Below, in pieces: positions 55,121 through 64,000 of a DNA stretch of 64,000 nt. The DNA comes from Acanthaster planci (taxonomy: Eukaryota; Echinodermata; Asteroidea; Valvatida; Acanthasteridae): assembly GCF_001949145.1 (NCBI RefSeq), contig NW_019091521.1, positions 62,001 to 126,000 of the forward strand. The letters are read 5' to 3'. A program made the position numbers and the translations under genes. Below the pieces are notes generated by a model. It did no database searches. It saw only the letters and a program-made list of their open reading frames with translations, and was not told the origin of the DNA. Every line of letters starts with the position of its first letter. Within the stretch, counting starts at the first letter, position 1.

Positions 55121-56249
55121 AAGAAACCCGCTATTCATTTCATTGTGTTTACTTCGCCTCGTTGGCGCAGGGAATGGGGCAAATCGCTTTGAGCTCTCGA
55201 TGGCCAAAGTTTGCAAAATCTGACATGTGACCACGACGTCACCACTTCCTTTTGCTTTTCTGACATGGATAAGACTTGAAGCTATGCATGGTGGAAGTAC
55301 TAAGTTACGTAGGCTTGCGGTTGCACCATGTACAAGAGAGGGAAAAACCATGCGACGTCAAACGCCTGTCGCAATTGACTCTTGTGAATAATAATATTAA
55401 TATAATGCTAACAAAAGTACAGATTTTACTTTTTAGAACGGAAAATTGCCCAGCATTTTTCATTCACTCTGTCATCGAACTAGGCCTACTTGCGGGCACA
55501 AGTGACTGTATAAACCGATTTTTTTCCAGCAAGAATTATTTCACACATACAAAACACATTTTGTCTGCAACGGACTACTTACTATCGCGCGCCTCTAGCG
55601 CTGGATATCACTAGCATGGACATATCTTTACACTAATCGGGCCACCTTCGCTGTCACACAATGACACATTGTTCATCAGGGCAACGAATGAATGTATTAA
55701 CTCCCTTCACAAACTTGTAGAAAAGGGAATCATCAGCCCATTAGTGCGCCATGTGAAGCAAAGAAGTTTTGTTGATCAACTTCCGTCGAATGAGGGCGCA
55801 CCTCCACAACTTTATTGATAGGAGCCGGAGGTGAGTCGATTTCATGAATGCAAAGTAGTAAGAAGGGCTTTGTGAAGACAATCCGCCCCCGGGCTGAAGT
55901 ACACCCCCAATAGGCGAAAGAAAGACATGTGTTTACAAGCGGGTTTTCTGCGTATAGGCAAACCGGAATCTGGTTCTTAAGTGACTTCGTCACAAAGGCA
56001 AACGCGCCTCGATTTGCAGGCTCTCATTGGACAATCGCTGAAGGTGCACGTTAACTTCCAGCTCCATGTAAACGGCGATCAATGCATGTAACCCTATGTG
56101 CCGTGCACGTGTACAGTGGGCGTGGTTTGAACTGAAGTGACGTCACACTTATAAACCGGATAAATTAGTTACGCGTATATTCTCAGCGTGCTTGGCGTCA
56201 AACGCGCACATTATACTTGCTCACAATATCGACGAGAATATAATATCAA
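55121..56249. other. Intergenic, nothing recognised
   Basis: No gene, RNA or clear repeat seen between the long-TIR element and the Penelope-like fragment. Confidence 0.55.
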
Positions 56250-56850
56250 ATCAGTGCTCTGAAATATATGATTGCCGAACTTTCGGTAACTGAGTACCTT
56301 CTTCAGGGCAAGCAGATTCAGTTCTGAATGAAAATCCGCGTTCATTCCCCCTGGATGCAGCGTTCTAAGTTCGAAAATGATGCACTGCTCCGGTTCCTTA
56401 CGCTGTACATCGGATGACGCTTTCCGCATAATATAGACGCTTACGTCACCGAGGGAATGTGGCGGCAAGCAAAAGTGCTGCGCAACAGTGAGACCAGGTG
56501 TTTGTTGGTGCACACTGCGCAAGTGTTCCGCGAAGCGGTCACCAAGGCGACGCTTGGTCTCTCCGATGTACAGTTTTACCACAGCGACGACATGTAATGC
56601 AATAAACAAAATTACTAGTAATGCATGTATGATCCCCGCGTATTCTGTAGCTACCGCTGGGGCCGAGGACCGACTGGCTGTTAAGTGTGTAGGGGCAGGT
56701 GTTACATTTGGGGCGCTGACAAGGGGAATTGCTGCCTGCTTTTGACAGCAGGATGGAATCCAACGGGAACTCCGACAGCACGATCGCACGCAAATCGGGG
56801 GTTCGGCGAAAATGGAAGCTGTGGCCGCATCATTTCCGAGTGTACGAAAA
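56250..56850 (-). pseudogene. Penelope-like retroelement fragment, GIY-YIG endonuclease region, frameshifted
   Basis: On the minus strand one frame reads HSFHFRRTPDL, LSEFPLD…SPCQRPKCNTCPYTL and SNFVYCITCRRCGK. A second frame takes over near 56575-56545 and reads LYIGETKRRLGDRFAEHLRS … FELRTLHPGGMNADFHSEL. This Cys-rich linker followed by a YIGETKR GIY-YIG nuclease is typical of Penelope-like element C-termini. The frameshift and missing reverse transcriptase make it a dead fragment. Confidence 0.85.
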
Positions 56851-58359
56851 AAAATTAGTAGTTGTTAAAAAAGTAGTTGTTAAATGTAAATCTTTAAGTC
56901 AGGTTGTGAACTTAACTTTTTAAGCTGATTTAAAAATGTCTGTTTTAAAAACGGCAGTATGTTAGTTTGCCGCTCATTTAAAGCTGCGCTCACTTTGTGC
57001 TCACAGAAAAGATTCTCACAATTCCGTATGCCGCATGTCGGTTTTCAGTAAAATGTACTCAATATATGAATGAATTTTATTTAGTACAATTTTTCCCGAG
57101 AGTGTGATTTTTTTCAATGTTGGTTCATCGAAACCAGACGGAAAAACACATAGACAGTTTGGACATCCTATTTACTTACAAAACCTACTACGTGTCCTGG
57201 TGGAATTCTCAAAGTTTTACACACTGAACAAATCAGGAATGAACCGACTGAAAGTTAAAATATTGCTAAAGCGAGACCGTAGATAATAGGTGTAAAACAC
57301 ACACACATAAACAGTTATGAACATTATCGCTCCCGAGTGGGTTAGTTAATAAGAAAATGGTCAGTTATTTCTGGAAATGATTTTTTTGCAATTTCTGCTT
57401 ATTTTTGGCTTGTTTTCGGGAGGGAGGCCGAGGGCTTAGCCATCATCCCATGAGAAAAAAGTTATGTTGACCAGAAATGCACACCATACACCATCACATT
57501 ACCCTCCTGAAGCGCCGCCATTGTTCGGCCGCGCATTTTGTGCACAAACAATGCGCGATGTCCTATCCAGTGGAGATCAATGGGTGAGTACCAAGAAAGA
57601 CGCCCTCTTTTGTTCCGCTCTGAGCGGATACGGGCAACTATTGCTTGTATATGGCATCTCAGTTACAGTGTATTGTTCTTACTGACACATTCACGGTTGC
57701 ATTTTAGTCCCCTTTTTGATAATTCTATTAGGACTTCTAGGGTTGCACGACGCCCATAGAAAACAGTGCAAAATCAGACCGAAATAGCGCCGCCTGTTCA
57801 TTCTCGTGAAGAGGTTGGCCTCCGTTTATTTGCTGGCAATTCAAGATTATGGCCAGAAGATCACTTTTCGTTTCAATTTCATGGGGCTTAACCACAAAAA
57901 TATTTTTTATTCGCTTTCAAGGAAGATACCCCCAAAACAGACAAAACTTCAGCCGCGGCTCAGAACGTGTGCTCATAATAAACAGCCATTTTGTTTACAG
58001 AATCCGAAGCTGGCGCTATTCACTCAGCTCTGGGCCATGGCGGTGCAGTCCGGTAAATAGGCCGAAAACTGCTTGCACCGGCCAAATTACAATTTGTATC
58101 GATATGCACTCAAATTCTCTACGACGTGGAGTATTTTTTGGCCTACGAACTCGACAATTTGTAGAAAAGACAGGTTTAGGCGACCAAATTTAAAATGCCA
58201 GCTTGTTTCTGAGCGAGATTTGGAAGAAATCTGTGCCTGGAAACGGTCTATTTTTCGAGAAGTGTATTTCAAAATAACGAGGGGTGCGTTTCACGACTGC
58301 TTCTTAGGGGTGACCTTCTATGGAAAAAATATCTGCAAAAGTCAGCAGTTAATGAATGG
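56851..58359. other. Intergenic, nothing recognised
   Basis: Open frames of 60-114 codons without domains or splice support. AT-rich. Confidence 0.5.
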
Positions 58360-58500
58360 AACTTCGAAAAGAAAATAAAAAAAATCATAAAATTGGCTTT
58401 AATTTGATGTGCGTCTCGAACACCTGAGAAACTCGTGAGTATTTTTCCTGATTTTTTAAAGTTCAGGTATTTATCACTGTTAGCTTATTTACCGGCCTAC
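58360..58500 (+). repeat. Dispersed repeat, partner of 53560-53700
   Basis: Diverged direct copy of the segment at 53560-53700, same orientation, about 4.8 kb away. Confidence 0.5.
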
Positions 58501-58677
58501 GACCCTGGCTCTGAATGTACTGCTAGTCTTGCGCCCCCTGTTGTCTGTGGGTGTGGACATAAATAATTTTAGTCAGTTTCTCAGACTAGTTAAACCTGAC
58601 TAATCTCTTTCGATTAACAGGTCTGGTATGCGTGTTTTCTTTCTTTTTTCATTTTTGTTTATTCTACACAACTTGGC

Positions 58678-58820
58678 GGGGATAGACCATGCATGTACTT
58701 CCTATGGGAAAGACGACTGGATACTAGTCTTCACACCTCGTAGAAGCTTCCCTCTTGAAACGTCAGACTTTACTTCCCTTGAAAAATCCCCATGACCACA
58801 GCGTTCATCCAAGTTGATGT
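58678..58820 (+). repeat. Diverged direct repeat, partner of 59318-59460
   Basis: GGATAGACCATGCATGTACT then TCCTATGGGAAA and further similarity (CTCGTAGAAGCTTCCCTCTT) parallels GGATACACCATGTACTTTCTTATGGGAAA and CTTCGTGAAAGCGTCCCCTCT at 59318 onward. Confidence 0.5.
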
Positions 58821-59317
58821 TCCCCTCCGTCCAGTATCAACCACTGCCACGTGACAAAAAAGAGCGAATTCCTCCGTTTTCTGAAATATCCGAAATATCC
58901 CTAACTCATTCTTGTCAACCTTCGGATAGTTTCGTGTCACGATCGGGGCATTTTGGCCGTGAATTAGTACCGGTTAGCGGATGTGTACAAGTGCGTACTC
59001 AGTCATAATGGGTGAATAAATGGAGATAAATCCTGGGATTTTTAAGTTTACGCTTTAAATTGAAGCTTTCCTTGGCTCCTGTTTTGAAAGAAAAACACCG
59101 CGCTGTAACTTTGTCCAAAGTGACCAACGCCTGCATCTAAAAATATTTTTTGGGGGGCAATTTAGCGGCAGCTGGTTCATTTGTTCATTTTTATGTCTTG
59201 AAAGTAACTTATGTGGTGAATTACGTTCTGTTGGGTGTTGAGTAAAACAAATCCCCAAAATGAAATGAATGGACGAAATACATACTTTCCAGCCAAGATC
59301 TATAGCATACGGCATTC

Positions 59318-59460
59318 TAGGGATACACCATGTACTTTCTTATGGGAAAATTGTTTCGTTGTCAGCCATGAAAAGAGGACTGTTCTTTACGCTTCGTGAA
59401 AGCGTCCCCTCTCGAATGCTGAAATTAGCCTTCCTTAGAAAAAACATCATCCAAATCCAC
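59318..59460 (+). repeat. Diverged direct repeat, partner of 58678-58820
   Basis: Second copy, about 640 bp downstream, ending near ATCATCCAAATCCACGATT (first copy: CGTTCATCCAAGTTGATG). Confidence 0.5.
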
Positions 59461-60647
59461 GATTATGACCTTTATTCAGCTTGGGTTTCCCAAAAAATCG
59501 TCAGTCGAGACCGTGACCGAGACGGGCACCCCTAGTGTCCCATGACACATTGCGTTATGGACTATTTTTAGCCGCTGGTATTACCTGACCCTAAGTTTTT
59601 ATCAAGTTTCGTCAGAGATTGTCGGGTCAGGGAACCAGACTACTGTGCATCCATTCGGTTTGTGAAGCTAGACCACATAGGATCCACTCTCCAATAGGAC
59701 TCAACGTGTTCTTAAGTTCCTTGGTGACTGACAGATAGATCAGACCCTGGGGCCGATAAAACGATTGGCACCCGCATTCACGGTTGTACAAGTCGCGATT
59801 ATCGTGATTATAATGACAAAGGGACCAGGAATAGTCCCTTTGTCACCACAGTCAGCGGAGTTGGCTTGTTCGGATAACTGTAGTGATCAATAATAAAAGA
59901 TGTGGCTCCTTTCATTTGTGAGACTGGTGTGGCGGTGGGAGTGAGTAGGGTGTGAGCCTGGGGGACGCGTAGGGAATCGTCGAAGCGTGTCAACAGACCA
60001 CTTGAAGGATGCTGCTCTACGTACGCGAAGTCTGCAGAAAAGCAAAGGACTGCAGATTGAACTATGTAACTCAGAGTGTGATCCTTTTTGTCTGCCGACA
60101 TTAAACCTTTGGTTACGCCGAGACTCTGTTATAGCCAGGGCAAAGCAAAGACTCCCATTAAATCAATTCCTGACAGCTGTGTCAAACAGAGTATTTTGCT
60201 TAGAACATAGAGTATTATGTTTACAGCAAATTCATGCCAGACTAGCAGCTAATAATATGCAAGGGCAGTGCACACTACTTCCTATTAGTTTCAAGTTTAA
60301 CTTTTGCTCAGTGCCTTTAGGTTTTTATGCATGGGTGTAAATCCTTGGGGATATATACCCCCGACCTTTTGAGTGGGGAGATGGGCTATTGAGTCCCCCC
60401 CCCCACACACACACTTTTTTGCCGGGAACAAAAAAATGAAGTGGATTTTGAAGAATTTTTCAGACTTGCAACGACTAAAATGCATTCAGTATAACTCAAG
60501 AGGCGAAAACAATTTAAAAAGCCATAAGTATGCCATCCTGAATACATAATTACAGATGTGCATCAATATCATTAACAAGGACCTCTATATAGAGACAGGT
60601 GGTGTCCCCCCTCCCCGCTTTTCATTTTCATGGCCGGACAAGTCAAT
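59461..60647. other. Intergenic, unresolved
   Basis: Holds two mid-length frames (59808-60101 minus, 59987-60340 plus) that look mildly protein-like but match no family I recognise, and a short hairpin around 59815-59843. Possibly decayed retroelement. Confidence 0.4.
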
Positions 60648-60830
60648 ATGCAGCAAGGTATGAGACGGAGAGAACCCCCCCTGCATTGCGTTGGTCATCG
60701 TCTCGCAGGAATCTGGGGAATTCCTTTCAGACATCTTGGGGGGGGGGTGTTAAGTAACAATAGTCTGGAATGTGTATAGGGATTGGACATGTTGGGGGGG
60801 TACCCCTCGGTCTCATTTCTTGCTGGGTAT
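60648..60830 (+). mobile_element. MITE family 1, divergent copy D
   Basis: Ends GCAGCAAGGTATGAGACGGA and GGTCTCATTTCTTGCTGGGT are inverted. The core GGAATTCCTTTCAGACATCTT matches the family at its 5' side (allowing GAATCTGG for GAATCTTT). Poly-G/C runs sit just inside each end, as in the other copies. Confidence 0.55.
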
Positions 60831-61458
60831 GGACAAGTCATCCCTCCCCTCCCCCTTGCCCATTCCCATCCCCAAATTTCCTGCACAAATTTACGCCACT
60901 GGGTTTATGACAGGCACAATTTCTGCTTAGATCCTCGACTCCGATTGCTATACTATAAGCATCTACTTGTCACCGTCATTCCCGGGAGCTTGGGACATAG
61001 CAATCGATAATGCTGCTCGCCGTCATCTGTCATGGTCCCCAGATACAGGGAACAAGACCACAGTTTGACTAGCCCGTAATTTGTGATAGTTACAGCGGGC
61101 TATTCTGTCGAAATTCACCACAACGCCACTGCTTATCCTGCCTAAGTGTGGAGGGTACCAGCGTCCCATTCAGAGTTGCCGGCATTCTGACACAACTGAG
61201 AGCGCCTCAAACACTAAAGAACACCTCCTGCTCATAATACCGGCAAAATGATTAAAAACAACTGCTCAGCAGTGGATAATAATTCATCACATTCGGCAGA
61301 AGACGACAGTAACACAAATTTGAGAAATATCGTTTCGCACATCTAAATTGTAAACACTAACTGCGTTGTTAACCAACCAAAATTCGTGATGAACAGACCT
61401 TCTTCATATCCGTGTAGTTAAAACACAAGCTCGCACTAACATCTTTTTGTCCCTGAAG

Positions 61459-61649
61459 AATGAGAGCAAACAAACTGGAGCCAACCAAGTCATCTCGTTT
61501 CGTAACTTCAGAACTCAATCGACAGTATCACTCTCCGGGGAAAATCTAGATAAAGTTCAATACATAAACAAACAGAAACGGGACCTCAAACAAATTCCGT
61601 TGATTCAAGAGATGAATTCGAGGATAGTTACAGATAAGTCAACGATAAG
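61459..61649 (+). CDS. Putative exon A of an unrecognised plus-strand gene
   Basis: An open segment reading NESKQTGANQVISFRNFRTQ … ending DKSTIR. It is preceded by a T-rich tract and AG (CCCTGAAG|AATGAG) and followed by a strong donor AAG|GTGAGT leaving phase 2. The peptide is hydrophilic and Lys/Gln-rich, with no motif I know. It joins in phase to the candidate exon at 62163. The upstream start was not found. It could still be a chance open frame with lucky splice signals. Confidence 0.45.
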
Positions 61650-62162
61650 GTGAGTTATATCTATCGAATTATTACAAGGTTTCTTCTCGTGAGTGTATAG
61701 CAGCCTCAAGGTTTACGATTGTCAGTACATGTCTTTAAAATTACCACTGATCTGTGGAGTTGTCTGATTCTACCCCAAAATCCATTGCTAATTTTGGATC
61801 TGTAAAACACGGTAAATTTTAAGATGCGGGAACGGTGCCAACTTTCGTTAACTTCACTTGCTTTTTCCTTTAGTTTTACATTACCTTTTTTAACTTGGGA
61901 GATGGTTAGAAAATCACTTTTTACGTTAGTAGGGAAATACTCCTCTCCGGGTTCAAAACTCTTACTTGAAAAGCAGCCCTGTCCGTGTCTATGTACACAA
62001 AAGGCGTATCCCATATAATTGCACAGCAATGACGCATCGAAGTGGGTCCAAAGGGGCAAAAACAGAGAGCCGTCTGGATTAAAAACAAATTGTAACCAAA
62101 TTTTGGTTACTAAATATTGTTGAAACAGGAGAAAACAGGTATTTTCTTATACCTTTTTGCAG

Positions 62163-62688
62163 TATGGCAAACATCATTCGGGAGAGTTGCCCCTCTCTGA
62201 TGGATGCAAGACTCGATGAGAAGCTCACAGATAGACCTGGACAGTCTAAATTTGGCCAGGGCCCTAAAGGCACAGAGTCAATGGCCTTGGAAAAATTTGA
62301 GGACGTGCGTAACACGCCCAACGTAGCCTACGCCGTAGAGCACAGGCACCTCGCAGACACGCAAAAAGTTTGTAGAAGTTTCAGTGTCTCCCATCGTGAA
62401 AGTTCGAGTTTCGGAAAGCTTCAGATTGTAGCAGCTGTTTATGGCTTCGTGCGGCTTTGCAGCAACATGACGTTCAAGGCCCCATCTCTTCCCAGCGCAA
62501 TGAAATGGACGATATTGTACCTTGAGCAGGGTAGGGCTTACGAAACACTGGTGTCTATACGGCGGTGTAAAACACCTAATCCGGGCCCTACCAATAAGAA
62601 GTTCGAAAGCCTGCGGAAACACACTCTGTGCCATAAATCGCGCACAGTTTTTATTTTATGCTTTGGCATCTCTTCTCTATATTTTTGA
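62163..62688 (+). CDS. Putative exon B of an unrecognised plus-strand gene
   Basis: Strong acceptor (pyrimidine tract then GCAG|TATGGC). The split AG|T codon from exon A is followed directly by ATG and an open frame of 174 codons: MANIIRESCPSLMDARLDEK, then LTDRPGQSKFGQGPKGTESM and ALEKFEDVRNTPNVAYAVEH. It may run to the stop at 62686-62688, or be spliced earlier, for example at a GTTTGT near 62368. Later residues look less protein-like. No family recognised. This is the longest gap-free frame outside repeats in the last 15 kb. Confidence 0.5.
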
Positions 62689-62809
62689 TTTTAGAAAAGC
62701 TTCAAACTAGTACAACTTAGTATTGGTACGAAATACAAAGTTCCAACGCTTGCCAGCGCAATGAAATAATTAATGGTTCTGATGCCTTAGGCAAAAGGGG
62801 GGCCAACAT

Positions 62810-63017
62810 CAGGGGCGTAGCCACGGGGGGGGAGCTGGCGGGGGCACGTTGCCCCCCTATTTCCAGTGCCCCATGTGCCTCCCACTAAAACAAACAGATG
62901 AATGGATAATGAACAAGGCTAACAAAAGCTTGCCCCAAAAACCACACCACTGAAAGCTGGTGCCCCCCCCCCTAAGATGGTGGTGCCCCAACTAGTAAAA
63001 TCCTGGCTACGCCACTG
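62810..63017. mobile_element. hAT-type MITE with perfect 8-bp target-site duplication
   Basis: CAGGGGCGTAGCCACGGGGG … TGGCTACGCCACTG ends. Flanks GCCAACAT (62802-62809 and 63018-63025) are identical. 208 bp, with C/G homopolymer runs and repeated GGTGCCCC motifs inside. Confidence 0.93.
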
Positions 63018-63025
63018 GCCAACAT

Positions 63026-64000
63026 AACACTGGTACCAAGAGTCCGCCTTAAACTTGGTAATTAAAACTGCCCGACTGGCCCTCTTCTCAAGCACTTTTG
63101 CTTAATTATCATTCAGGCAGATAGCGTTTTACTTGGGTACATGCACCACCACTAACGCACCGCATTTATTCACCAGATGGGAATGGACATCAGATGGTAA
63201 ATGCAGAAAGGTACAAAGATTACAAGTCAAAACCATGAAGGGACCAAGAAACTCATAACTACGAATGAAAAATGTTGCTTCGTATATAACTGGAGGACAC
63301 GTGCGAACTGTGGAGGGGATGGGCTTGAGCGATGACTCCTTTTATTTTGGTCTTAATTTAAATTTGTCATGATTGATATTTCACTGGCTGTACCCTGCGC
63401 ATATGCCATGTCCAACGACTGGACTGCACCGAACAATATTTCTAACTGCATATAATAGTAATTTCTATCTTATCTGTATGTGTACATAACTATATCGCGG
63501 TATGTATACAATGAAGATGGGCGTCAACCAGGGTTTTTTTTTTTCAGTTCAGTCTTACGGAGATATACCCTAGGGCAGATGCAGAACTCAATTTTCGGGG
63601 GGGGTTGAAAAAAATAGGAATTTCTTTATGGAACCTTTGATGACCTTATTGAGGCTAAATTTGGGAGCTTTGTTTACCCGCTTTGAGTAGGAAGGAAAAT
63701 AGTAACAGCAAGACTATAAAAATTCAGCTCACAGATGAGGCGGGAACCACTCCACCGTAAGGTGGTGCCCTTTGTACCCGGTATAATACACCGCCCGGTG
63801 ACGGGTGCAAACTTGCGTTATTTTTCAATGGGTTTTATAACAATAAGTAGACAGGATCTATCTCAACTTTTATTGACAGTATCGATAACCTGCTCCTCAC
63901 AGAAATATTGCCATTACATGTGCTGTGTATTGTTTATGTACCTTAGCTGTTTGGTGACTTTGTGTTCTGGTTCTTCAAATAGCAGAAGTTACCAGTAGAT
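63026..64000. other. Intergenic, nothing recognised
   Basis: No supported gene or repeat apart from homopolymer runs. Confidence 0.55.

Noticed and set aside
54720-55351. Several 101-156 codon open frames on both strands
   Set aside because: They are shadows of the near-palindromic transposon at 54712-55112: the same CGACG-rich sequence read on both strands, with no protein family.
59808-60101. Minus-strand frame preceded by TTCTGCAG, resembling a terminal exon
   Set aside because: No upstream partner exon and no family recognised; mentioned only as unresolved sequence.

Overview
The window is animal genomic DNA. It has long introns with GT..AG junctions, about 95% non-coding sequence, many small inverted-repeat transposons, Penelope-like retroelement debris and one assembly gap (N's at 15939-16503). 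There is no operon or other prokaryotic layout. The species cannot be fixed from the sequence. The vertebrate-like SAMD11 and DDX19 orthologues, the very frequent TACATGTA motif and the hAT, piggyBac-like and Penelope remnants suggest a marine invertebrate deuterostome (echinoderm, hemichordate or amphioxus).

Two protein-coding genes could be traced exon by exon. Both lie on the minus strand, one after the other. (1) 11647-24903 is a complete 12-exon DDX19/Dbp5-type DEAD-box RNA helicase (nuclear-pore mRNA export). The reconstructed CDS is 1467 nt (488 aa) and every intron phase matches. The assembly gap is inside an intron and costs no coding sequence. (2) 28674-38354 holds ten exons of a SAMD11-type Polycomb-related regulator with an N-terminal SAND domain (KDWK motif) and a C-terminal SAM domain. 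From the first internal ATG it reads 586 aa with matching phases; the true 5' exon or exons were not found. A third candidate, on the plus strand near 61.4-62.7 kb, has two exons joined by a good donor, a good acceptor and a matching phase. I do not recognise its product.

The rest is intergenic or intronic DNA with mobile-element remains. These include a hAT-type MITE with an 8-bp target-site duplication (1424-1837), a tRNA-derived SINE (3480-3662), Penelope-like fragments (about 2940-3200 and 56250-56850), a TTAA/CCCT piggyBac-like MITE pair (47517-47940, 50995-51443), and a perfect 49-bp-arm foldback (48324-48477). There is also a four-copy MITE family with a shared core (11.2, 54.1, 54.5 and 60.6 kb), a 401-bp near-palindromic long-TIR element (54712-55112), and a hAT-type MITE with a perfect 8-bp duplication (62810-63017). 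A three-copy interspersed repeat lies in and around the two genes (18.7, 35.3 and 39.6 kb). A perfect 112-bp-period tandem duplication and several minisatellites sit in introns.

The two traced genes share an orientation but no obvious function: one acts on mRNA export, the other on chromatin. I found no CRISPR array, operon, convincing rRNA or functional tRNA gene. The most interesting items are the SAND+SAM architecture of the SAMD11 orthologue, the unrecognised plus-strand gene, and the recent or palindromic repeats.
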